In this document: positions 1 to 6,863 of the stretch, piece by piece | Layout: each line of letters starts with the position of its first letter | How positions within the stretch are numbered: the stretch's first letter is position 1 | Source: a bacterium | GTDB taxonomy: Bacteria > UBA9089 > UBA9088 | Length of the DNA stretch: 14,151 bases | Direction of reading: 5' to 3' | NCBI GenBank assembly: GCA_040756715.1 | Contig: JBFLYE010000161.1 | Location: 801-14,951 of the forward strand | The notes under the pieces: model-generated | The model's input: only the letters and a program-made list of their open reading frames with translations | Databases searched by the model: none | What the model was told of the DNA's origin: nothing | Position numbers and translations under genes: made by a program

Positions 1-32
1 TCAAAATTCAACATTCAAAATTCATAATTTTA
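1..32. repeat. AATTC-type intergenic repeat at window edge
   Basis: Three spaced copies of a CA/AAATTCA-like word (AAATTCAACATTCAAAATTC) make up this stretch. It resembles the repeats at 3613-3662 and 11276-11345. The rest of the gap, 33-164, is AT-rich and carries only the ribosome-binding-site-like element at 91-127, plus AATTGCAAATTT at 153-164, which matches the core of the repeat between the two pilT genes. Confidence 0.5.
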
Positions 33-90
33 TAAAGTTTTCCTTAAGATTATCTAAACACATACATTTTGTAAAGCGTTATGGAATTAA

Positions 91-127
91 CTATAAATAA
101 ATAAACATACCCATTTTTCCCTCCTTT
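91..127 (-). other. Strong Shine-Dalgarno followed by a 7-codon ORF
   Basis: On the minus strand AAAGGAGGG (119-127) lies four bases before ATG (112-114), the best ribosome-binding site in the window. The frame reads only MGMFIYL before TAG at 91-93. It could be a leader peptide for a gene beyond the left edge, the start of a decayed gene, or chance. No longer ORF in the other frames uses this site within the window. Confidence 0.3.
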
Positions 128-164
128 AATCCTTACGAAAAATTTCCCACCGAATTGCAAATTT

Positions 165-968
165 CTATGGTAGACATGACTTTGCTAACAGCGATATACC
201 CATCGTGATGAGTAAGCAAAAACCCATAATAAAAATCAAAGCAATATTTTCTATTCCCAGCTCTTTCCTTACCTCTTTCTCGCTTTTATCTGAAATAACA
301 AATGTTTTTTCTGTATCACCTTTTGCAATAACAATATCATCTTCAGGTTTTTGGGGTTGTTTAAGTTCTTCTTCGAATAATCCTTGCTCTATTTGCTCGC
401 GCGCTTTATCCCATTCTTCAATACTTATCTGGCCATTTTTATCGACATCAAACTGTTTAAGTTTCTCTTTGTCTTTTTTTAAGCTACGGAGTCTTTCCCG
501 AAGCTTCTTTTTACGGTCTAAAACAGCATCTTTAAATTTTCTTACTGTGCCTAAAACATATACCTGTTCATCCGGTTGAATATACCACTCTGTGTAGCGT
601 ATTTCTCCACCACCCGTTGCATCGACATGTTGGTAATCAACCGGTAAGATTGCTTCCGCATCTAATGGGTCAACCAGTATCTTACCCGTATCGTCTTCAA
701 TATAGAAATAATTCGTAGATTTTTCTTCCTTTACAACTTCCCAATAACTTCTTCCCTCGGAATCTTCTTGTTCTTTTTCTATTGTAAACCTATAGTATAC
801 GCAATCAGTATAAGTTAACGGACTTTTTAAGGGGAATCTTTGTTTTGCTTTACCGGTAAGTTCAGCAAAACCCATTGCCACAGAACGAATTTTTGAAGTT
901 GGTATGTTTTCTACTAATCTCTTCTTGCGGAATTGCACAAAGCTGTTTAGAAAAAGATAAAAAAACAA
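165..968 (-). CDS. GIDE-domain membrane protein with EF-hand (main, downstream part of a frameshifted gene)
   Basis: The product resembles bacterial GIDE-family proteins, named after the intermembrane/cytosolic domain of mitochondrial MUL1/MULAN. Residues about 14-30 carry the typical RKKRLVENIPTSKIRS entry, 30-142 the GIDE beta-rich domain (DCVYYR, EDDTGKILVDP, VLGT). A charged, probably helical segment (143-172) follows, then a canonical EF-hand loop DVDKNGQISIEE at 174-185 with all calcium-ligand positions filled. Residues 214-234 contain the family-like FVISDKSEKE motif and 241-262 form a C-terminal membrane helix. There is no Cys/His RING, so an E3 ligase label would be unjustified. The frame opens only at a TTG (966-968) just after an in-frame TAG (969-971), cutting through a membrane helix. 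The true N-terminus lies in the other frame at 968-1122. Seven of 14 Arg codons are CGN, unlike the neighbouring genes. Function is unknown; a membrane-anchored, possibly calcium-responsive scaffold is an inference. Confidence 0.8.
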   Translation of the reverse strand: MFFYLFLNSFVQFRKKRLVENIPTSKIRSVAMGFAELTGKAKQRFPLKSPLTYTDCVYYRFTIEKEQEDSEGRSYWEVVKEEKSTNYFYIEDDTGKILVDPLDAEAILPVDYQHVDATGGGEIRYTEWYIQPDEQVYVLGTVRKFKDAVLDRKKKLRERLRSLKKDKEKLKQFDVDKNGQISIEEWDKAREQIEQGLFEEELKQPQKPEDDIVIAKGDTEKTFVISDKSEKEVRKELGIENIALIFIMGFCLLITMGISLLAKSCLP

Positions 969-1122
969 CTAAAATCACTAGTATTTCAGGAGCATATCCA
1001 AATATTTTTGCCTCTTCGAAAGAAACTTTGCCTGAAGCGCAGGCAATAAGAATTGCAAGAACTGTGACTACGAATACCAGAATAACCAAAATTTTTCGTT
1101 TAAATAATTTCTCGTTTTTCAA
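862..1122 (-). CDS. N-terminal membrane segment of the GIDE/EF-hand protein, out of frame
   Basis: From a TTG at 1122 the frame reads a basic start (KNEKLFKRK), a hydrophobic helix at residues 11-27, a short loop, and the start of a second helix at 47-54. After residue 54 the sequence becomes unlike the family. Removing one T from the T7 run (959-965) joins residue 54 to Tyr4 of the downstream frame, giving a 318-residue protein with helices at about 11-28, 47-65 and 292-313. That is the membrane-GIDE-membrane layout expected. Residues 25-28 read LIAC, which also fits a lipobox, so lipid attachment at Cys28 is an alternative to a plain helix. No Shine-Dalgarno is seen; the gene begins 25 bases after the efp stop. 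The 862-960 part of this frame is probably not translated in the functional product. Confidence 0.55.
   Translation of the reverse strand: MKNEKLFKRKILVILVFVVTVLAILIACASGKVSFEEAKIFGYAPEILVILVVFLSFSKQLCAIPQEEISRKHTNFKNSFCGNGFC
959..965 (-). other. T7 homopolymer: frameshift point in the GIDE/EF-hand gene
   Basis: The coding strand has seven consecutive T between GTTG and ATC. With six T the upstream and downstream frames fuse into one reading frame with a continuous membrane helix. This may be a sequencing or assembly error, a real mutation, or a site of transcriptional slippage. Confidence 0.6.
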
Positions 1123-1147
1123 GGATTTTATTCAGAATACTAAACGA

Positions 1148-1714
1148 TTATGATTTTTTTACCCTATCCACATATTTCCCCGATGCTGTATCAACGATTA
1201 TAACATCTCCCTCCTTTATGAATTGGGGGACAAGAATTTCCATATTGTTCTCCAGGGTTGCACTCTTAAATGGAGCACCAGATGAGCCCTCATGGATAGC
1301 AGAGGCTGTGCTTTCTACCTTAAGTGTAATTGTCTTTGGAAAATCAATGTTTACAGGCTTTCCATCATAGAATTCAACCATAATCTCTGTATTCTCCTTA
1401 AGATATTGGCTAATGCCTCCCACCACAGAAGATGGGAGAGCAAATTGCTCATATGTCTCTTTGTTCATAAAATAATAATTTAAGCCATCGTTATAGATGT
1501 ATTCCATAGGATACTTATCTAATGTTACATCCTCGATCAGGTCATTTCCATGGAAGGTTGCCTGGGTTATGGATTGATTCTCAATATTTTGAATCTTTAG
1601 ATGGACAATCCTTCCTGCCTTTGCCGCACCTCCAAATTCAAGATTCAAGACCCTATAGAGCTTTCCATCTACCATTACAACCCTTCCCTCCCTTGCCTCT
1701 TCTGCCTTAATCAT
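1148..1714 (-). CDS. efp: Elongation factor P
   Basis: EF-P binds between the ribosomal P and E sites and relieves stalling at polyproline stretches. The 188-residue length and three-domain layout are standard: N-terminal KOW-like domain (1-62), central OB domain (about 66-125, with FMNKETYEQF), and C-terminal OB domain (about 128-188) ending in the signature PQFIKEGDVIIVDTASGKYV. The tip loop that usually reads KPGKG is GAAKAG here. Lys32 aligns with the residue that is modified in E. coli (Lys34), but the Pro-Gly before it is missing. The ATG (1712-1714) overlaps the stop of the upstream GH57 gene (1711-1713) as ATGA and has a strong Shine-Dalgarno, so it is probably translationally coupled as well as independently initiated. 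No EF-P modification enzyme is encoded nearby. Confidence 0.97.
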   Translation of the reverse strand: MIKAEEAREGRVVMVDGKLYRVLNLEFGGAAKAGRIVHLKIQNIENQSITQATFHGNDLIEDVTLDKYPMEYIYNDGLNYYFMNKETYEQFALPSSVVGGISQYLKENTEIMVEFYDGKPVNIDFPKTITLKVESTASAIHEGSSGAPFKSATLENNMEILVPQFIKEGDVIIVDTASGKYVDRVKKS

Positions 1715-3612
1715 CCTTTCACCTCTATTTTATAATTTACATCAAAAGATGTATTTTTTTCAAGTAAAATTGTTGCCATTATGATAAGGCCTTGTTGGAT
1801 TACATCAAAACATCTTTCTGATTGGGAAACCGTGTATAGAGGTATCTTCCAGAATATAACATCTTTATTGCTTTTTATAATTATATTATCCATTTCTATC
1901 CTTTTCCCCCTTATTTCTTCCTCTTTATCATCAATAATAGAAAAACAAAATTCAACGCCAAACAACCCAGAAATCCCCTTTGTTTTGTATTTAAATTCAA
2001 GGGAATCCTTGTGTAAAATAATTTCCTTAGAGATTGAAATATTTTCATCGCAATATGAAAGCAAAACATTAGAATCCTTGATTTGATAGCGATAAGGCTT
2101 TTCATAGGGCTTAAAGAGCCAGGCAATAGAGCCTTCTTTTACATTCTTTAACCCTGTATCGGGAGAAAATATATGGTCTTGTAAAGAATTGTGGGTATAT
2201 TGGTCATAGAAGAGAAAGGAAGAAGCAGAGGATAGGTCTTTCTTTACCTCGTGAATGCTTGGCGTTTTAGACTCCTCCTCAATTGGGCATTCCTTAAGAA
2301 AGCTGTGATATGCCTCTTTTCTCCTTGAAATTATATCTGTTATATTTTTACCCCCTGTATCTATTTCAGAGATAATTCCACCCTTATAGGGCTCGATAAT
2401 AAGGCTAAAGGGCGATTTTTTTATATAAATTTCATTCTTTAGGTCATTGTTAATGTCTTTTTCTATAACAACATCTTTAACAAAACCCTCCGCCTTAATA
2501 AGGTTTGAATAAAGGCTATTTCTTAAATGAGGAAGGTAAAGCCCGCCAAACACACCATGCCAATATCCACAATTGCATTGTGCCTTATAGAGAAATTTCC
2601 TTGCCTCTCTATTTTCTCCAATAATATTTGAGGTAAAAACCATCCTCTTATGCAAATGGTCTGCCTCAGGGTATTTTATAAAGAAATTCCTAAAATATCC
2701 CCCTTTTAAGAATTCCCTTGCTTTATCATAGAACCCTATCCTTTTTGCCTCCTCAATTACATTATGAAACCTCTCGCAAGATAATGTCAAAAGGCACCAT
2801 TCGGTCATCTCCTCATAAGAGGCACAGGGGATATAGACCTTCCCAGAGGAAGGGAATTTTTCAAGGTATTCGCTAAATCTCTCTGTCTTAAGCCAGTTTT
2901 TATTCTCCTCCAATAATTGGAAAAATGCTTCAAGCCATCCATCTATATATACCCATTTATGTGTCCCAGGCCAAAGGCCAAATTTCTCTCCATCATCACC
3001 CATTGTCAAGCAAGCATCAGGAGGCTTTATCTTTAGATAATCTATGATCTCTTCTGGTCTTCTAAATGGAATAAAATAGCGTAGGTTTTTATCAATAGGA
3101 AATATTCCTAGGGTATTTCCCTGCTCTTCGGTTAAAAAATAGCCAGAAAGGCTATCTATGGGAATCCCTGACCAGAGAAAATGGGTATCATCTATGGTTG
3201 TATATTTTAAAAAAGGAACAAGCTTTGGAATAGAAGGCTCCCAAATCCTCTCGGAAAGCCAAAAACCTTTTGGCTCTATATCAAAATGGGCTTTTAAAAA
3301 ATCATCCATCATCTCAATCTGAGCCTTTGCATCGGCTTCGGGGATTATGGGAAGAATTGGCTCATAAAATCCACCCGATAAAATTTCTACCCTTCCTTCG
3401 CTTATAAGGTTTTTTATTCTTTGTAAGAAATCTGGGTGATTTTCTAAAAGCCATTCAAGGAGGCATCCGCTATAATGGAGATTTATTTTTATCTCTGGAT
3501 GCTTCTCAAATACATCCAGAAATGGCTTGTATGCCTTTTGATATGCATCCTCAAATACATAGGAAAAATTCCCAACCGGCTGATGGGAATGGAGACAGAG
3601 GAGAAGATTCAT
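1711..3612 (-). CDS. GH57 4-alpha-glucanotransferase / alpha-amylase type enzyme
   Basis: This is a retaining alpha-glucan enzyme of glycoside hydrolase family 57, closest in layout to Thermococcus litoralis 4-alpha-glucanotransferase (659 aa; 633 here). The N-terminal catalytic barrel (about 1-280) has HSHQP (8-12), HYSGCLLEW (46-54), the nucleophile motif WLSERIWEP with Glu121, and the acid/base motif GDDGEKFG with Asp207. A helical middle region (about 290-375, DUF1925-like, with HLHKRM and CGYWHGVFGGLYLPHLR) and a C-terminal beta-sandwich (about 390-633, DUF1926-like) follow. No signal peptide, so it acts in the cytoplasm on glycogen or maltodextrins. The ATG is fixed by the MNLLLCLHSHQP start typical of the family. 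No Shine-Dalgarno precedes it because a tandem repeat runs to the start codon. Transferase versus hydrolase activity cannot be decided from sequence. Confidence 0.93.
   Translation of the reverse strand: MNLLLCLHSHQPVGNFSYVFEDAYQKAYKPFLDVFEKHPEIKINLHYSGCLLEWLLENHPDFLQRIKNLISEGRVEILSGGFYEPILPIIPEADAKAQIEMMDDFLKAHFDIEPKGFWLSERIWEPSIPKLVPFLKYTTIDDTHFLWSGIPIDSLSGYFLTEEQGNTLGIFPIDKNLRYFIPFRRPEEIIDYLKIKPPDACLTMGDDGEKFGLWPGTHKWVYIDGWLEAFFQLLEENKNWLKTERFSEYLEKFPSSGKVYIPCASYEEMTEWCLLTLSCERFHNVIEEAKRIGFYDKAREFLKGGYFRNFFIKYPEADHLHKRMVFTSNIIGENREARKFLYKAQCNCGYWHGVFGGLYLPHLRNSLYSNLIKAEGFVKDVVIEKDINNDLKNEIYIKKSPFSLIIEPYKGGIISEIDTGGKNITDIISRRKEAYHSFLKECPIEEESKTPSIHEVKKDLSSASSFLFYDQYTHNSLQDHIFSPDTGLKNVKEGSIAWLFKPYEKPYRYQIKDSNVLLSYCDENISISKEIILHKDSLEFKYKTKGISGLFGVEFCFSIIDDKEEEIRGKRIEMDNIIIKSNKDVIFWKIPLYTVSQSERCFDVIQQGLIIMATILLEKNTSFDVNYKIEVKG
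1719..1726 (-). promoter_or_regulatory. Shine-Dalgarno for efp inside the upstream GH57 gene
   Basis: AGAGGTGA on the minus strand lies four bases before the efp ATG, within the last codons of the GH57 gene. It confirms the ATGA-overlap start. Confidence 0.75.
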
Positions 3613-3662
3613 TGGAATGCGGAATTTAGAATGCGGAATGCGGAATGTGAATTGCGAATTTT
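3613..3662. repeat. GAATGCG heptamer-like tandem repeat
   Basis: Degenerate 7-base units (GGAATGC, GGAATTTA, GAATGC, GGAATGC, GGAATGT) grade into GAATTGCGAATTTTG. The array touches the start codon of the GH57 gene at 3612, so it occupies the place of a ribosome-binding site. Confidence 0.85.
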
Positions 3663-3663
3663 G

Positions 3664-3698
3664 TAACCCCTGACCCCTGACTCCTGACTCCTGACTCT
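3664..3698. repeat. TGACYCC heptamer tandem repeat, five units
   Basis: Consecutive 7-base units TAACCCC, TGACCCC, TGACTCC, TGACTCC and TGACTCT fill 3664-3698. Together with the adjacent GAATGCG array it makes up the whole gap between the two GH57 genes. It is reminiscent of the short tandemly repeated sequences of heterocystous cyanobacteria, though no relationship is claimed. Confidence 0.9.
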
Positions 3699-3700
3699 CA

Positions 3701-5779
3701 TTAACATGACCATTTCATTGCTTCATATTCAGGGGTGGGAACAAACATTGATATATAACCGGATTTTGGCCAATTTTCAATAACCATCCCGCTTCTTTCC
3801 AATGATACTGTGAACCTTACCTCCTCCTTTTGACCTACAGAGATAATCTCAAAAGGAATAGCTAGCTCTAATATTTTAGAAAATGCTATATTCTCTAAAT
3901 CTTCCTTTTTTATCAAGCTTCCCTCAGATGCAATCTCAAATAGCTCTCCCTTTCCATTTTTTGAAACTATTACCTTATACCTTGCCTTTGTCTCTATATT
4001 TATTACCAAAAACTCATTCTCTAAAAAATGATTGAGCACATCAATAGCAATATAAAGGGTTTTAAGGTCATAGCCATACATTATCTTCTTTATCCTATTC
4101 TCTGAATAATGCATTGTTCCGCCAGAAAAGCTTATCTCATAGCTGCCTGCACATAGCCACTCATAATAGCTGGTTATCCTTCCATCTATTATAGGAGAGA
4201 TAGAATGAATAGGAAAGGTTAGGGGCTTTATAAATTTTGGCTTTGTTATTGCCTCATCAAGATAGAAGGGAGGTGTTTTTCCCATGATTTTATAGACATT
4301 CTTAAGGTGTGTTCTAAAGATAAGGTCAAAGATATCATCCTGTGAACACTCAAAATCATCGCCATACCACCAGAACCAATCAGAGCCTTCTGCAATATAT
4401 ATCTCCTCCCATGCACTTTTGTTATTTGGCATATTTCTTATAAGCTCATCCCTTGTATTTTTAAGATAATCCCAAGCCTTATCCTTTTCTATCTTTCCCC
4501 TCCAAATTCTAAAGGAATGGTCAATCCAGCTGCCTGGGTATATATTGGTAAGTTTTGTAGATTCTTTTGCTATATTTGCGAATTCAGAGAATGTTATTGT
4601 CTTTAGATCAGAAAGGCTTGACAATTCCTCATATATTCCAGAAAGGAATGCCTCTCCACCATCCTTATAGTATTCCCAAGGGTTTTCACCATCAAGGATT
4701 ATGCTTACTATATGCTCACCAGGGATAGCAGAGACATAATCCCTTATTCTCTTGAGATGACTGATAAAATCAGAAATAGCATTCTCTGGCTTATTCTGTG
4801 AATAGACAAAGGATATTAAATTTGAAAGGTTTTTGTCCCTGAAGAATACCTTTACCCCCTCTAGCTCATACATCTTGTATATTGAATGCCTACCTAGGTT
4901 TGGAATTGTATTAAAAAGAATCTCCTCATCGGTTGCACACCAGGAAATTTCAGATTGCGAAAGAAGGGGGAATATCTCATCCGAAACACCACCCTCGGGT
5001 GGCCACATACCCCTGGGAGGCTTTCCAAACATTTCAGAATAAAGGCTTATAGCATTTTCGAGCTGAGCTTTTGCATCCTCTTTCAAATCAAACCCTCCCC
5101 TCTTTCCATCCATAAGTAAAGGTAGGATTGGGTGATAGAATGGGCTGGTTGAAATTTCAATTTGACCTTTATCCTGAAGATTTTTGTATTTTAGAATTAT
5201 TGATGCAGCTATTTCCCTTTGTTTTTTAAGGAGTGTTTGCTTTTCATTCTCTGTAAAATCTTCGCCTTTTATAAAAAGGTTATTTATAAATTCATCCTCC
5301 CTTGCCTTAAATCCAAACCAGCTTAGGTTATAAAAAACCTGGAGGTCTCTTATATCCCTCTCGGAAAATTCATTTATTCTCTTTTTAATCTCATTTATTG
5401 ATACATTTTTTCCCCTCTTCTGCAATAATTGCTTGAACCTTGGATATGGAAAAACCATTGTCTCCCAATTGCATAAGAAAAAGTTTGAAAGGAGGTATAT
5501 TTTATCATCGTCGGTTAAAGAATTAGCAGGTTTTTTGCTTATTTCATAATGGTAATCAGCTACATCATTCTTTGCAATATCCCTAATTTGGGACAAAAGG
5601 GATGGTGTAAGGTTAAAGGTTGCCTTAATATTTGGAAATTTCTCAAGGATAGATGCCATATCATAATAGCCCTTTGTTGAATGAAGCCTTACCCAGGGAA
5701 GGGTATATGAATTTGTAAGGCTATCCTTATAGAATGGCTGATGGAGGTGCCATAGAAATGAGAGATACAATGTTTTCAT
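3701..5779 (-). CDS. GH57 glycoside hydrolase, amylopullulanase/alpha-amylase type
   Basis: A 692-residue cytoplasmic GH57 enzyme of a different subfamily from the neighbour. The N-terminus has FLWHLHQPFYKD (8-19) and a family-typical TFNLTPSLL (54-62). The nucleophile is predicted as Glu262 in WPPEGGVS, and the acid/base as Asp363 in ILDGENPWEYY. A helical region with EGSDWFWWYGDDF (464-476) follows. The last about 160 residues (530-692) form a beta-rich module resembling the C-terminal domain of GH57 amylopullulanases. The frame is open upstream to 5854, but the family start is MKTLYLSFLW, whose ATG (5777-5779) overlaps the upstream galT stop as ATGA; this start is chosen. No good Shine-Dalgarno is seen (a weak AAGGGAAG lies over 10 bases upstream), so coupling to galT translation is likely. 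Alpha-1,4, alpha-1,6 or branching activity cannot be told apart from sequence. Confidence 0.93.
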   Translation of the reverse strand: MKTLYLSFLWHLHQPFYKDSLTNSYTLPWVRLHSTKGYYDMASILEKFPNIKATFNLTPSLLSQIRDIAKNDVADYHYEISKKPANSLTDDDKIYLLSNFFLCNWETMVFPYPRFKQLLQKRGKNVSINEIKKRINEFSERDIRDLQVFYNLSWFGFKAREDEFINNLFIKGEDFTENEKQTLLKKQREIAASIILKYKNLQDKGQIEISTSPFYHPILPLLMDGKRGGFDLKEDAKAQLENAISLYSEMFGKPPRGMWPPEGGVSDEIFPLLSQSEISWCATDEEILFNTIPNLGRHSIYKMYELEGVKVFFRDKNLSNLISFVYSQNKPENAISDFISHLKRIRDYVSAIPGEHIVSIILDGENPWEYYKDGGEAFLSGIYEELSSLSDLKTITFSEFANIAKESTKLTNIYPGSWIDHSFRIWRGKIEKDKAWDYLKNTRDELIRNMPNNKSAWEEIYIAEGSDWFWWYGDDFECSQDDIFDLIFRTHLKNVYKIMGKTPPFYLDEAITKPKFIKPLTFPIHSISPIIDGRITSYYEWLCAGSYEISFSGGTMHYSENRIKKIMYGYDLKTLYIAIDVLNHFLENEFLVINIETKARYKVIVSKNGKGELFEIASEGSLIKKEDLENIAFSKILELAIPFEIISVGQKEEVRFTVSLERSGMVIENWPKSGYISMFVPTPEYEAMKWSC

Positions 5780-6801
5780 GGTAAATCTGCTTCCCTTAAT
5801 GCCTTTGCTGCCTCCTCTGGCGGCGTTGGGTTTATATAAAACCCGCTTCCCCATTCAAACCCGGCAACCCTAGTAAGCTTTGGCATTATCTCAATATGCC
5901 AGTGAAAATCCTCATTCAATGTCTGCCAATAACCCCTTCTGGCAAACCTGTTGGGTGCGGTATGGATAATATAGTTATATTGAGGGTCATTAAGGCAGGT
6001 AGCAAGCTTCTTAAAGACTATAGAAAAAATCTCTGCCAATAAATTATTGTTCTTTTTTACAGCCTCAGAATGGAAGTCTATATCGTGGTGCTTGGGAAGG
6101 ATGCATATCTCAAAGGGAAACCTTGAGGCATATGGACAGAATGCAACAAATCCATCGTTCTCAGAGACTATTCTTTTCTCAAGGAAAAGTTCTTCCTCCA
6201 TAATATCGCAGAAGAGACACCTCTCTTTTGCTTTAAAATAGGCTTCTGCACCTTGCAATTCTCCCTTTACAGTCCTTGGCGTAACAGGCGTTGCAATAAG
6301 CTGGGTATGTGGATGAAATAGAGATGCACCTGCCTCTATGCCCTTATTCTTAAAGACAAGGACATACCTCATATTAAGGTCTTTATGTAAATCTTCAATT
6401 CTGTGCTGAAGAGTAAAAATAACATTCTTTATCTCATCAAGGGATTGATCCTTAATATGCTTATGGTGATCCGGCGTTTCTATAATAACCTCATGGGCAC
6501 CATACCCTATCATTATATCATATACACCCCTTCCCTTTTTTGCCAATTTTTCATCGATGCCCAAAGCTGGGAATTTATTGGGAACAACCCTTATATCCCA
6601 TCCTCTTTCATCTGGTTTTGAGCCGGGTTTTCTTATGCTATAAATCTCCTTTGGTGTCATCCATTCATTTCCAGGGCAAAATGGGCAACTACCAACATCT
6701 GTTTTTTCTGGAGGCTTTTCAAATGCGCCAGGTCTTTTCCCCCTTTCCGAGGCAATAATAACCCACCTTCCCAATATCGGATCCTTCCTTAATTCACTCA
6801 T
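5776..6801 (-). CDS. galT: GalT-family sugar-1-phosphate nucleotidylyltransferase
   Basis: A HIT-superfamily transferase that moves a nucleoside monophosphate between sugar phosphates through a histidine intermediate. The 341-residue protein starts with the family's MSELRKDPILGRWVIIA. One zinc site is predicted from Cys39, Cys42, His112 and His163, matching the E. coli ligands. The active site reads HPHTQ (163-167) with nucleophile His165. A second CxxC (195, 198) with HH (238-239) and HWH (300-302) suggests the second zinc site found in the Arabidopsis ADP-glucose phosphorylase branch. Two GH57 genes follow immediately, the first overlapping by ATGA, so a role in glycogen-derived sugar nucleotides is as plausible as galactose metabolism. 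The default label is UDP-glucose--hexose-1-phosphate uridylyltransferase; substrate is uncertain. Confidence 0.93.
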   Translation of the reverse strand: MSELRKDPILGRWVIIASERGKRPGAFEKPPEKTDVGSCPFCPGNEWMTPKEIYSIRKPGSKPDERGWDIRVVPNKFPALGIDEKLAKKGRGVYDIMIGYGAHEVIIETPDHHKHIKDQSLDEIKNVIFTLQHRIEDLHKDLNMRYVLVFKNKGIEAGASLFHPHTQLIATPVTPRTVKGELQGAEAYFKAKERCLFCDIMEEELFLEKRIVSENDGFVAFCPYASRFPFEICILPKHHDIDFHSEAVKKNNNLLAEIFSIVFKKLATCLNDPQYNYIIHTAPNRFARRGYWQTLNEDFHWHIEIMPKLTRVAGFEWGSGFYINPTPPEEAAKALREADLP

Positions 6802-6863
6802 CCCTTAATTATATATCGTCATTTTTTAAAAAAATCTTTACCTTAAATTTTGACTTTTGATTT

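Noticed and set aside
205-579. 124-codon open frame on the plus strand
   Set aside because: Antisense to the GIDE/EF-hand gene, serine-rich low-complexity translation, no Shine-Dalgarno, no family resemblance.
958-964. HIV-like slippery heptamer T TTT TTA in the GIDE gene frame, suggesting programmed -1 frameshifting
   Set aside because: A -1 shift leads to a TAA after three codons; joining the two halves needs a +1 shift or loss of one T.
3613-3698. CRISPR array
   Set aside because: Units are 7 bases with no unique spacers.
5780-5854. 25-residue N-terminal extension of the GH57 gene overlapping galT
   Set aside because: The family start MKTLYLSFLW coincides with an ATGA overlap; the extension has no homology-like features and would overlap galT by 79 bases.
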